Assembly: GCA_014378845.1 (NCBI GenBank)
Contig: JACMNB010000011.1
Location: forward strand, 1 to 64,000
Direction: 5' to 3'
From: Methylotenera sp.
GTDB taxonomy: Bacteria; Pseudomonadota; Gammaproteobacteria; Burkholderiales; Methylophilaceae
Length of the DNA: 64,000 nt
The translations under genes were made by a program, and so were the position numbers. Positions 56,887-64,000 of the stretch are shown here, piece by piece. Below the pieces are notes generated by a model. It worked only from the letters and a program-made list of their open reading frames with translations, had not been told where the DNA came from and did not search any database. The stretch's first letter is position 1. Every line of letters starts with the position of its first letter.

Positions 56887-56984
56887 CTGGCGGGCCTCCC
56901 CGCATTGTAAAGTAGCCAATCTGGTCAGATGCGGAAGCAAGCAGCCACAACTATTGCGCAAGTGCCGGGGGCAAGGCTCGCCTC
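56887..56984 (+). ncRNA. ffs: Small bacterial SRP RNA (4.5S RNA)
   Basis: The core signature GGTCAGATGCGGAAGCAAGC-AGCCACA (56923-56949) is the conserved SRP Ffh-binding domain. The outer arms GGCGGGCCT (56889-56897) and AGGCTCGCC (56974-56982) pair over 9 bp, with CCCC and GGGG pairing next inside and GTGCCGGGGGCAAGG closing the hairpin. It directs co-translational membrane targeting with Ffh and FtsY. Ends are approximate (about 100 nt). The ffs-dnaX-ybaB-recR order is a common proteobacterial neighbourhood. The rest of 56759-57194 shows no protein gene. Confidence 0.93.
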
Positions 56985-57194
56985 CCTCAACAATCCATTT
57001 CAATCACGCGTCTACTGCGTTGTTTGGCACTCTAAATTCTCATATACAAAGCGCACATCGCGGCCTCTGCGTGCCTCACGCCTTGCCGCTACATTATTCA
57101 AATCAATTTTCTATCATAAATTGCGACAAAATATGCAGACGCAAACTCACTTTTAAGCTAAAGTTGTGGCTATGTTTTTTAGAGTAGATATCTA

Positions 57195-58877
57195 GTGTCA
57201 TATCTCGTTTTAGCCCGTAAATATCGCCCAAAATCTTTTGAGACCTTAGTCGGTCAGCCGCACGTGGTGCGCGCGCTGACCAATGCGCTAACGCAGCAAC
57301 GCTTGCATCACGCGTATTTGTTTACTGGTACGCGCGGCGTGGGTAAAACCACCATCGCTCGAATTTTGGCTAAATCGCTTAACTGCGAAACCGGCATTAC
57401 CGCTACGCCGTGCGGCGTGTGTAGCGCTTGCACCGAGATTGATCGCGGCCGTTTTGTAGATATGCTAGAAGTGGATGCCGCCAGCAATACGCAAGTGGAT
57501 GCCATGCGCGATTTGCTCGATAACGCACAATATGCGCCGACTGTTGGACGCTTTAAAGTGTACATTATTGATGAAGTACACATGCTGAGCAAAAGTGCAT
57601 TTAATGCCATGCTAAAAACGTTAGAAGAGCCGCCCGCGCACGTTAAGTTTATTTTGGCGACTACTGACCCCCAAAAAGTACCCGTCACTGTGTTAAGCCG
57701 TTGTTTGCAGTTTAATTTACGACAAATGGGTAGCCAAACCATTAGCGAACATTTGCAATATGTTTTGGCCCAAGAAAATATCGCTTATGAACCAGCAGCG
57801 CTACATTTAATCTCCCGCGCTGCCGCAGGCAGTATGCGTGATGCGCTGTCGCTAACCGATCAAGCCATTGCCTACGGCAACCAAACGGTAAACGAAGCCG
57901 ATGTACGCAGTATGTTAGGCGCGATTGACCAAAGCTATTTATACGATATTATTCAATCACTTATTAATAATGACGGCGCAGCTTTAATTGAAAAAGCGTT
58001 GGCCATGCAAGCGCGCAATATTGCATTTGAAGCGGCGCTTAACGATTTAGCCAATATGTTGCACCAAATTGCTATGGCGCAAACTGTGCCAGATTCATTA
58101 GCGAATGATTTGCCTGAGCGCACTATTTTGCTCGATTTGGCGGCAACATTATCGCCAGAAACTTTACAGCTTTATTATCAAATCGCGCTGCTAGGCCGCC
58201 GCGATATTGGCCTTGCGCCTGATGAATACGCAGGGTTTACCATGACGTTGCTGCGGATGCTAGCGTTTACGCCAAACGATAAAGTCGCGGTTGCGGTATC
58301 AGAAAGAATCAGCGATAAAGTCGTTACGCCTGCAGCTGCCAACAATTCGTTAGCTATTGGCATAACATCTGTAGAAAAAATCTTACCCGCTAGTAATGCG
58401 CGTACGCCAAGTGAGCCAACGATTGCTGCAGAAACAGCTTCACATCAAATTGTAGACACCAATAACGCGCCTAATGCACCTTCATTTAATGGCGATTGGC
58501 GTAACTTTGTCGATACCTATTTACAAAAATTAGGCCTTGGCAGAGCCTTGGCGCAAAATTGTGAAATGATTGCATTTGATGAAAATAGTATAAGCTTACG
58601 GGTAGATGAAGTGAATAAACACTTGATTAGCGCGACCTATCAAGACAAGCTATCTGCAGCCATCAATGCACAATTGGGTAAAAAAATTAAGTTGATTTTT
58701 GAAATTGGTAATAGCGAAGCCGCCACAATTAACACGCCCGCCAAGCAAATTGCGGTCGAAAAAGCCACTATTCAATCGAGCGCGGAAGACGCCATTTTAA
58801 GTGACCCTTTTGTACAAGATTTAATGCAGCAATTTGGCGCGACGATCATTCCCAACTCAATAAAACCGATCAATTAA
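57195..58877 (+). CDS. dnaX: DNA polymerase III subunits gamma/tau
   Basis: Clamp-loader ATPase subunit of 560 residues. It has the start SYLVLARKYRPKSFETLVGQ, Walker A TGTRGVGKTT near 44-53, four zinc-binding Cys (C-x8-C-x2-C-x2-C from about residue 64 to 79), Walker B DEVHMLSK near 126-133 and SRC sensor VLSRCLQFNLRQM. A poorly conserved tau region (about 390-500) leads to a C-terminal pol III alpha-binding segment (WRNFVDTYLQKLGLGRALAQ). Start is GTG 57195, the family start. No canonical A-AAA-AAG slippery site was found; shorter gamma by frameshift is not evident. Confidence 0.95.
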   Translation: MSYLVLARKYRPKSFETLVGQPHVVRALTNALTQQRLHHAYLFTGTRGVGKTTIARILAKSLNCETGITATPCGVCSACTEIDRGRFVDMLEVDAASNTQVDAMRDLLDNAQYAPTVGRFKVYIIDEVHMLSKSAFNAMLKTLEEPPAHVKFILATTDPQKVPVTVLSRCLQFNLRQMGSQTISEHLQYVLAQENIAYEPAALHLISRAAAGSMRDALSLTDQAIAYGNQTVNEADVRSMLGAIDQSYLYDIIQSLINNDGAALIEKALAMQARNIAFEAALNDLANMLHQIAMAQTVPDSLANDLPERTILLDLAATLSPETLQLYYQIALLGRRDIGLAPDEYAGFTMTLLRMLAFTPNDKVAVAVSERISDKVVTPAAANNSLAIGITSVEKILPASNARTPSEPTIAAETASHQIVDTNNAPNAPSFNGDWRNFVDTYLQKLGLGRALAQNCEMIAFDENSISLRVDEVNKHLISATYQDKLSAAINAQLGKKIKLIFEIGNSEAATINTPAKQIAVEKATIQSSAEDAILSDPFVQDLMQQFGATIIPNSIKPIN

Positions 58878-58907
58878 GGATAAAACGATAATGACAAGGA
58901 GAATAGT

Positions 58908-59216
58908 ATGATGAAAGGTGGCATGGGCAATATGATGAAGCAAGCGCAAGCAATGCAAGCAAACATGCAAAAAGCGCAGGCTGAATTAGCCGAAACCCTG
59001 GTAGAAGGCACGGCCAGCAATGGCATGGTGACTATTAGTATGACCTGCAACAACGAAGTTAAAGCCATCAAAATAAACGAAGCCGCCATGGATGACCGCG
59101 AAACACTAGAAGATTTAGTACTAATTGCGCTACAAGATGCGCGCGCAAAAGCCGAAGCGACGAGTACTGCGCGCATGAGTGGCATGATGCCCGCTGGCTT
59201 TAAAATGCCGTTTTAA
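58908..59216 (+). CDS. ybaB: YbaB/EbfC nucleoid-associated protein
   Basis: A 102-residue DNA-binding protein: Met/Gln-rich N-terminal helix (GNMMKQAQAMQANMQKAQ) and the conserved core VEGTASNGMVTISMTCNNEV, then a helix ending in a Met/Gly/Phe-rich tail. It forms dimers that bind DNA and is normally cotranscribed with dnaX and recR, as here. Strong ribosome site AAGGAG at 58895-58900 before ATG 58908. Confidence 0.95.
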   Translation: MMKGGMGNMMKQAQAMQANMQKAQAELAETLVEGTASNGMVTISMTCNNEVKAIKINEAAMDDRETLEDLVLIALQDARAKAEATSTARMSGMMPAGFKMPF

Positions 59217-59230
59217 CTAGGCATTAATCG

Positions 59231-59836
59231 ATGAAAAAACTCACATTAGCGTTACTGTTATACCTAGCGGCATCAACGGCAATGGCTGCTTATAATAACA
59301 ATCAAGAGGCCAGTGAATACGACTTAGAAACAGGGGTATACATTCACACTGTCACGCTAAACGGCGATTCTAAAGCCAATTATTCATCCAAAAGTGGCGA
59401 CTATAGTCCCAATGTGAATTTATTTGTGTTTAACCCAAAAGATAATACTTATCGGCATTTGCTAGATAAAAACTATGGCGAAATAACCAGCTATATTGTT
59501 GAAAGCGCTTTCAGACAATCAAGCGAGCAAGATGACAAGAAAAGTGTGATGATTGGCAGTTATGTTTATTTAGCGGGTATTGATAAGGTGCAAAATAATG
59601 TGGATATTGCACAGCGCGCCATTAACCCAGCTATTATCATTGAAACTTATAACAGCAAAAGCAAAGATTTTACGGTTTGGAAAGCCAACAAATTGGCAGG
59701 TAGCGCGACTGTATTATTTAGTTATCATCAGCCAGCTCAATGGCATTTAGACGTTAAAAATCAAAAAATTAGGCTTGTAAGCGCTGGCATAGAAAATAAT
59801 CAAACACGCTTAAGAATTAAAAGTTATGCTTGCTAA
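59231..59836 (+). CDS. Secreted hypothetical protein between ybaB and recR
   Basis: I do not recognise this 201-residue protein. It has a Sec signal peptide (MKKLTLALLLYLAASTAMAA). The mature part is beta-rich with many Asn/Ser/Lys/Tyr, YNNNQEASEYDLETGVYIHT at the start and a final Cys, with no metal or active-site motif visible. It is 14 bp after ybaB and 12 bp before recR, interrupting a pair that is usually adjacent. It is therefore an insertion of an unrelated exported gene in a DNA metabolism operon. Coding is supported by the signal peptide and the tight spacing. Confidence 0.75.
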   Translation: MKKLTLALLLYLAASTAMAAYNNNQEASEYDLETGVYIHTVTLNGDSKANYSSKSGDYSPNVNLFVFNPKDNTYRHLLDKNYGEITSYIVESAFRQSSEQDDKKSVMIGSYVYLAGIDKVQNNVDIAQRAINPAIIIETYNSKSKDFTVWKANKLAGSATVLFSYHQPAQWHLDVKNQKIRLVSAGIENNQTRLRIKSYAC

Positions 59837-59848
59837 CAATCTGCTTTA

Positions 59849-60460
59849 ATGAAAATCCCACCTGCACTTGAGCAACTCATAGATGGACTGCGCGCTTTGC
59901 CTGGCGTGGGGCCAAAATCTGCGCTACGCATGGCGTATTACTTACTGCAACGCGATCGCAAAGGGGCGGCAAAGCTTGGCCAAAGCCTACAAAACGCGTT
60001 GCAAGTGCTTGGCCATTGCACACTTTGCAACAATTTTTCTGAAACGCCAATTTGCGCCGTATGCGATATTGAAAATTATAAATCTGAAAAACGTGATGCG
60101 TCACAATTATGCGTGATTGAGATGCCAACTGATTTAATGATGATGGAACAAACGCATTCCTATCAAGGCATGTATTTTGTGTTAATGGGCAGGCTTTCAC
60201 CCTTGGATGGCATTGGCCCCAAAGAAATCAATTTAGATAAACTGATTAAACGCGCGCAAAATGGCGTGGTAACAGAAGTGATTTTAGCCACCAATTACAC
60301 CAGCGAGGGCGAAGCAACTGCTCATTACATTAGCGAGCTGTTAAAAGCGCGCAATATCGCCGTCAGCCGAATTGCGCGCGGCTTGCCGATGGGCGGCGAG
60401 ATTGAATACGTGGATAGCGGCACATTATCGATGGCTTTACTGGGACGTAAGCCACTCTAA
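59849..60460 (+). CDS. recR: Recombination protein RecR
   Basis: Acts with RecF/RecO in loading RecA at gaps. The 203-residue protein has a helix-hairpin-helix start ([20 protein letters not shown]), a C4 zinc finger ([16 protein letters not shown] near 57-72), and a Toprim domain with [13 protein letters not shown] and [18 protein letters not shown]. The length is normal. ATG 59849. Confidence 0.95.
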   Translation: MKIPPALEQLIDGLRALPGVGPKSALRMAYYLLQRDRKGAAKLGQSLQNALQVLGHCTLCNNFSETPICAVCDIENYKSEKRDASQLCVIEMPTDLMMMEQTHSYQGMYFVLMGRLSPLDGIGPKEINLDKLIKRAQNGVVTEVILATNYTSEGEATAHYISELLKARNIAVSRIARGLPMGGEIEYVDSGTLSMALLGRKPL

Positions 60461-60486
60461 AATAACACTCAACAGATAATACTTAA

Positions 60487-60627
60487 TCCATTAATGAAGC
60501 TAAAAACCAACAATGTAAAAGTATCACGCTGCTAACAGATGCCTCAAATAACTTTGCACAGAAACTCTACCAAAAGCATGGGTTTAGTAGGTCTACGATG
60601 ATTCCTCTCAGAATAAATTTAGTATAA
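60487..60627 (+). pseudogene. C-terminal remnant of a GNAT acetyltransferase
   Basis: The recR-gph gap contains an open stretch after TAA at 60484, reading INEAKNQQCKSITLLTD, then NNFAQKLYQKHGFSRSTMI and ending PLRINLV-stop. The TLLTDASN...A-LYQKHGF pattern is the typical end of GNAT N-acetyltransferases (last strand and YxxxGF). There is no start or acetyl-CoA-binding motif, so it is a decayed fragment. Confidence 0.65.
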
Positions 60628-60647
60628 ATTAGTGTGCTTATTTTAAT

Positions 60648-61301
60648 TTATAGTAGATTTAGCAACTCTAGCGGATGTTCAATTAAAAAATCCGCACTCC
60701 ACTCTTTTGGCTTATCGGTCACATCAATATAGCCAAATAACGCTACCACCGTTTGCATGCCCGCGGCTTTTCCGGCAATAACATCTCGTTTAGCATCGCC
60801 CACATACATGCAATTCTGTGGTTTTACACCAATTTGTTCACAAGCCATTAGCAAGGTTGCAGGCGATGGTTTTGGCTGCGGCGCGTCATCGCCACACACA
60901 ACACAAGCGGCGCGATTTTCAATATCTAAGCCCATACTTTCAATTAAACCAGTAGTAAAACGACGTGGTTTATTAGTGACTATTCCCCACTTTAATCCTT
61001 TATTTTCAATAGCTTGCAATAAATCAGCTATGCCTGGCAACAACACGGGGCTACGGGTAAAAACCGTGTTATAAATGCTCAAATACTCGTCGCGCATTTC
61101 AATAAAATTATCATCTTCTGGCGTAAGGCCAAAGCCCAAGCCAACTAACCCGCGCGATCCGTGCGAAGCAAATGGGCGAATGGATTCATAGGGTAATGCT
61201 GCTTTGCCGTGGCGTTTTAATTGCAGGTTAAGTGCGTGGGCTAAGTCGGGCGCGGTGTCTACCAACGTGCCGTCGAGGTCAAAAAGTAGGGTAGCAATCA
61301 A
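60648..61301 (-). CDS. gph: Phosphoglycolate phosphatase
   Basis: Dephosphorylates 2-phosphoglycolate produced in DNA repair or metabolism. The 217-residue HAD hydrolase has motif I LFDLDGTLVDT near 6-16, KWGIVTNKPRRF near 105-116 (motif II) and CMYVGDAKRDVIAGKAAGM near 163-180 (motif III/IV). It lies 8 bp after ubiG on the same strand, a common ubiG-gph pairing. Start ATG 61301. Confidence 0.93.
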   Translation of the reverse strand: MIATLLFDLDGTLVDTAPDLAHALNLQLKRHGKAALPYESIRPFASHGSRGLVGLGFGLTPEDDNFIEMRDEYLSIYNTVFTRSPVLLPGIADLLQAIENKGLKWGIVTNKPRRFTTGLIESMGLDIENRAACVVCGDDAPQPKPSPATLLMACEQIGVKPQNCMYVGDAKRDVIAGKAAGMQTVVALFGYIDVTDKPKEWSADFLIEHPLELLNLL

Positions 61302-61309
61302 TTTTAATC

Positions 61310-62023
61310 TTAAGCAGATTTAAGTGTGTGCATCATATAGTTGACAGAAACATCGGAGTCCAACCAGTAATTCTTGGTGATTGGGTTGTAACTCATGCCA
61401 ATTTGTCCCGCCAGCGATAGGTCTGCAGCACGCAAGTAGCTTGCTAATTCAGATGGTTTGATGAATTTAGCATAATCGTGTGTGCCGCGCGGCAGCATGT
61501 TTAACACATACTCCGCACCGATTATCGCAAATAAATAGGCTTTTGGATTGCGATTAATAGTCGAGAAAAATATATGCCCGCCTGGCTTGACCAGTTTGGC
61601 ACAGGCCGCAACCACGCTGGCTGGGTTTGGCACGTGTTCTAGCATTTCTAAACAAGTCACCACATCAAAACTGGCTGGCTGTTTTTCGGCTAAATCCTCG
61701 ACTGAAATAAACTGATAATAAACCGCCACCCCGCTCTCTAAACTATGCAATTGCGCCACTTTCAAAGCTTTTTCGCCTAAATCGATGCCAGTGACTGCTG
61801 CGCCTTTTGCGGCCATAGATTCACTTAAAATGCCGCCGCCACAACCCACATCTAACACTGTTTTGCCATTAAGTGAAACGGCTTTATCAATATAGTTTAA
61901 ACGCAGCGGATTAATATCGTGTAATGGCTTGAATTCACTGGTTTTATCCCACCACTTATGCGCTAACTCACTGAATTTATTGAGTTCTGCCTGATCGAAA
62001 TTAACATGCTGGTTATTGCTCAT
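61310..62023 (-). CDS. ubiG: Ubiquinone biosynthesis O-methyltransferase
   Basis: SAM-dependent O-methyltransferase acting twice in ubiquinone synthesis. The 237-residue protein has the N-terminal [26 protein letters not shown] typical of UbiG, SAM motif [14 protein letters not shown] near 57-69, and [15 protein letters not shown] near 124-138. It overlaps mtaD by 4 bp and precedes gph by 8 bp. Confidence 0.95.
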   Translation of the reverse strand: MSNNQHVNFDQAELNKFSELAHKWWDKTSEFKPLHDINPLRLNYIDKAVSLNGKTVLDVGCGGGILSESMAAKGAAVTGIDLGEKALKVAQLHSLESGVAVYYQFISVEDLAEKQPASFDVVTCLEMLEHVPNPASVVAACAKLVKPGGHIFFSTINRNPKAYLFAIIGAEYVLNMLPRGTHDYAKFIKPSELASYLRAADLSLAGQIGMSYNPITKNYWLDSDVSVNYMMHTLKSA

Positions 62024-63432
62024 AATAAATTGCTTTCTACTGGGTGACTGTTGGCCTTAAATACAGCGACTTTATCTTGCCACTTATTAATAATATCAGT
62101 TAACTCTTGCGGCTCGATGTTGCTAAAGACAGCGTCGCCAGAATTCGGTTTATGGTATTTTAAATTGCCATTCACCCACACATGGCTAACATTGTCGCGT
62201 CCCGCTACATAGACCAAGTGAGAAGCCACATCATAACAAGGCTGCAGGTTAATTGTGCTTAATTTTATTGCACATAAATCGGCCAATTTGCCGATTTCAA
62301 TTGAGCCGATTTTATCATCCATTCCCAATGCTTTGGCGCCGTTAATGGTCGCCATTCGTAGCGCTTCATGCGCAGAGATTGCGGTCGCATCGCCACTTTG
62401 ACCTTTTGCCAGCAATGCCGCAAGTCGAATCTCTGCAAATAAATCGAGTCGATTATTACTGGCCGCGCCATCAGTACCTAAGCCAATATTAATGCCGTGT
62501 TTGGCGCAAGCGGTTATTGACGCAATGCCGCTGGCCAACTTTAAATTAGAGCTAGGACAATGTGCAATATGGCAGCCGTGTTCGGCCAGTAATTGCATTT
62601 CAATGTCATCTAAATGCACGCAATGCGCAAAAGTAGTGTTTGCATTGAGCAAACCTAAACTTGCCAGCCTCGCCAATGGGCGCAGGCCATGCGCTTGCTC
62701 ACTATGCGTAATTTCGGCCTTTGTTTCGTGCAAATGGGTATGCATGCCAATATTAAGCTGCTCACCTAACATATTGATTTGTGTAAATGTTGCATCGTTT
62801 ACGGTGTAAGGCGCGTGCGGCGCAAAACTAAAACTTATCAATGGCTCGTGTTTTAATTGATCGCGCGCAATAGTGCCTTTGTCAATATAATCCTCTGCAT
62901 CGCTGGCATAATTACTAGAAAACTCAAACACAAGCAAACCTAAATTTGCGCGCATCCCTGCTTGAATGCTTGCCTCTGCCGCAGCCTGCGGGTAAAAGTA
63001 CATCTCGTTAAAAGTAGTGATGCCTCCCGCCAGCATCTCGGCGCAGGCTATTAGCGTGCCATCGCGAACAAAACTAGGTGACACCAATTGCGCCTCAGCA
63101 GGCCAGATATGTGCTTCTAGCCAAGGCATTAAGGGTAAATCATCGGCCAAACCGCGCATTAAACTCATGCCAGCGTGGGTGTGCAGATTAATCAAACCAG
63201 GCATTAATACGTGTTCATCCAATTGCAAAACTTCTTTTGTCTGATAGCGCTGGCTTGCGACAGTGATTGCGCATACATCAACAATTACGCCATTTTTGAT
63301 GACGGTAGCTTGATTCTCTAACAAACTATTGCGCGGCACAATAGGTAGCAACCAACGGCTTTGTATGATGAGATCTACACTATTTTCAAAATTCTCAGAA
63401 ACATTCACGTCATTACTCACAGCAATATCCAT
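62020..63432 (-). CDS. mtaD: TRZ/ATZ-type amidohydrolase, probable MTA/SAH deaminase
   Basis: A 470-residue zinc amidohydrolase of the MtaD/SsnA group. It has [13 protein letters not shown] near 82-94 with the HxH metal ligands, [10 protein letters not shown] near 228-237, [19 protein letters not shown] near 267-285 and [17 protein letters not shown] near 324-340 with the conserved Asp. These match 5-methylthioadenosine/S-adenosylhomocysteine deaminase. MtaD-ubiG-gph is a frequent gene order. Its product could feed MtnA-type salvage (46381). A terminator lies upstream, separating it from the OmpA gene. Start ATG 63432. Confidence 0.9.
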   Translation of the reverse strand: MDIAVSNDVNVSENFENSVDLIIQSRWLLPIVPRNSLLENQATVIKNGVIVDVCAITVASQRYQTKEVLQLDEHVLMPGLINLHTHAGMSLMRGLADDLPLMPWLEAHIWPAEAQLVSPSFVRDGTLIACAEMLAGGITTFNEMYFYPQAAAEASIQAGMRANLGLLVFEFSSNYASDAEDYIDKGTIARDQLKHEPLISFSFAPHAPYTVNDATFTQINMLGEQLNIGMHTHLHETKAEITHSEQAHGLRPLARLASLGLLNANTTFAHCVHLDDIEMQLLAEHGCHIAHCPSSNLKLASGIASITACAKHGINIGLGTDGAASNNRLDLFAEIRLAALLAKGQSGDATAISAHEALRMATINGAKALGMDDKIGSIEIGKLADLCAIKLSTINLQPCYDVASHLVYVAGRDNVSHVWVNGNLKYHKPNSGDAVFSNIEPQELTDIINKWQDKVAVFKANSHPVESNLL

Positions 63433-63478
63433 ACATTAATTATAACGATTAAACCCATTTATATTGCCAGCCAACAAT

Positions 63479-63506
63479 AAAAAACCCCGCAGTGCGGGGT
63501 TTTTTA
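63479..63506 (-). terminator. Strong intrinsic terminator after OmpA gene
   Basis: GC-rich stem AAAAAACCCCGC/GCGGGGTTTTTT with a 3-nt loop, framed by A and T tracts. It ends the minus-strand OmpA transcript 37 bp after its stop; the mtaD promoter lies between it and 63432. Confidence 0.85.
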
Positions 63507-63542
63507 TTAACTAAAAACGTAAAGTGAGGTTTGCAACTAAAT

Positions 63543-64000
63543 TTAGTTACAACCCATTTCTTTTTTGCCTTCGCCTTGAATCGTCACGCGACGATTTGGT
63601 GCTAAGCATGAAATTAGTTTTTTAGTTTTTTTAGTGCCTTCACATTGAACCACTGGATCTGATTCACCTTTGCCAGATGATTGAATCGTTGAGCGATCAA
63701 CACCTTGTGAAACCATGTAATCAGCCACTTGTTTGGCACGGCGCTCTGATAGTTTTTGGTTATAATTATCTGAACCAATGCGATCAGTATGACCAGTAAC
63801 AATCACAGCTTTAACTTCTGGATTAGCTTTGATTTTAGCAGCCGCTTCATCTAATGCAGCTTTACCTTCTTTGCTTAAATTAGCTTTATCGAAGGCAAAC
63901 AATTTCTCAGCACCAATTGTGATGGTGTCCATGGTTGGTTCGCATTTAGCAACTGGTGCTGGTTCTGCCATTGGTGCTGGCTCTGGCGCAGGCGCTGGCT
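63543..64000 (-). CDS. OmpA-family outer-membrane protein (partial, N-terminus outside window)
   Basis: The C-terminal part of an OmpA-type protein, open to the right edge of the window. A Pro/Ala/Glu linker (EPAPMAEPAPV) precedes a peptidoglycan-binding OmpA domain: FAFDKANLSKEGKAALDEAA, VIVTGHTDRIGSDNYNQKLSERRAKQVADYM, then an insert with two Cys (VQCEGTKKTKKLISCLAPNR) and NRRVTIQGEG. The paired Cys insert is typical of betaproteobacterial major OmpA proteins. An internal ATG at 63971 is not the true start. Confidence 0.9.
   Translation of the reverse strand, partial: PAPAPEPAPMAEPAPVAKCEPTMDTITIGAEKLFAFDKANLSKEGKAALDEAAAKIKANPEVKAVIVTGHTDRIGSDNYNQKLSERRAKQVADYMVSQGVDRSTIQSSGKGESDPVVQCEGTKKTKKLISCLAPNRRVTIQGEGKKEMGCN

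Noticed and set aside
56929-57187. Two short plus-strand frames upstream of dnaX
   Set aside because: They run through the 4.5S RNA and its 3' flank; no ribosome site or protein-like pattern.

Overview
The window looks like a chromosomal segment of a methylotrophic betaproteobacterium of the Methylophilaceae type (Methylotenera/Methylophilus-like). Three things suggest this: a complete mxaRSACKL methanol dehydrogenase maturation cluster, pgl-gnd-zwf genes of the oxidative (dissimilatory) RuMP/pentose phosphate route with a short gnd, and betaproteobacterial neighbourhoods such as alaC-hom-thrC, pyrG-kdsA-eno-ftsB and mtaD-ubiG-gph. Base composition is moderate to AT-rich. The assignment is inferred from gene content; no 16S rRNA gene is present.

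Layout. 1-10.4 kb: 3' part of metG is missing (gene runs off the left edge), then apbC, a DUF1003 protein, pgl, gnd, zwf, dcd, a small GIY-YIG nuclease framed by palindromic repeats, and a large Orn/Lys/Arg decarboxylase. 10.4-13.9 kb (minus): envelope proteins, two OmpA-like and a DUF3617 protein; two of these genes carry disabling lesions. 14-18.8 kb: folA, then a GlrK/QseG/GlrR-type two-component operon followed by an EF-hand gene with a sigma-54 promoter and two perfect GlrR-type operator sites. 18.9-24 kb (minus): thyA, thrC, hom, alaC. 24-27.7 kb: small envelope proteins, fabB and fabA. 27.8-34.2 kb: a lactonase remnant and mxaRSACKL. 34.3-40.4 kb: ygfX-like, ygfZ, ftsB, eno, kdsA, pyrG. 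40.5-47.5 kb, accessory in flavour: a DUF4212/sodium symporter pair with a frameshift and an inserted repeat, an AT-rich orphan gene, a class II aldolase, a secreted glycosidase-like protein and mtnA. 47.8-55 kb: tatD, ribD, nrdR, glyA, iscX, phosphomannomutase, a retropepsin-like protease and a second EF-hand gene. 55-64 kb: pgm, 4.5S RNA, dnaX, ybaB, recR, gph, ubiG, mtaD and a partial OmpA gene.

How it fits together: pgl, gnd and zwf oxidise hexose phosphate for NAD(P)H and CO2 in methylotrophic metabolism; the mxa cluster encodes the AAA+/VWA maturation machinery of a periplasmic PQQ methanol dehydrogenase whose structural genes are not in the window; mtaD, mtnA and the class II aldolase could form a 5'-deoxynucleoside (methylthioadenosine) salvage route.

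The most distinctive feature is the load of short palindromic intergenic repeats. I distinguish five families (A-E below). One copy is embedded in frame in metG, another in the symporter N-terminus, and one family brackets a GIY-YIG endonuclease gene whose stop codon lies in the terminal repeat. Remnants of GNAT, lactonase, DUF3617 and OmpA genes show local gene decay, although single-base lesions could also be assembly errors.
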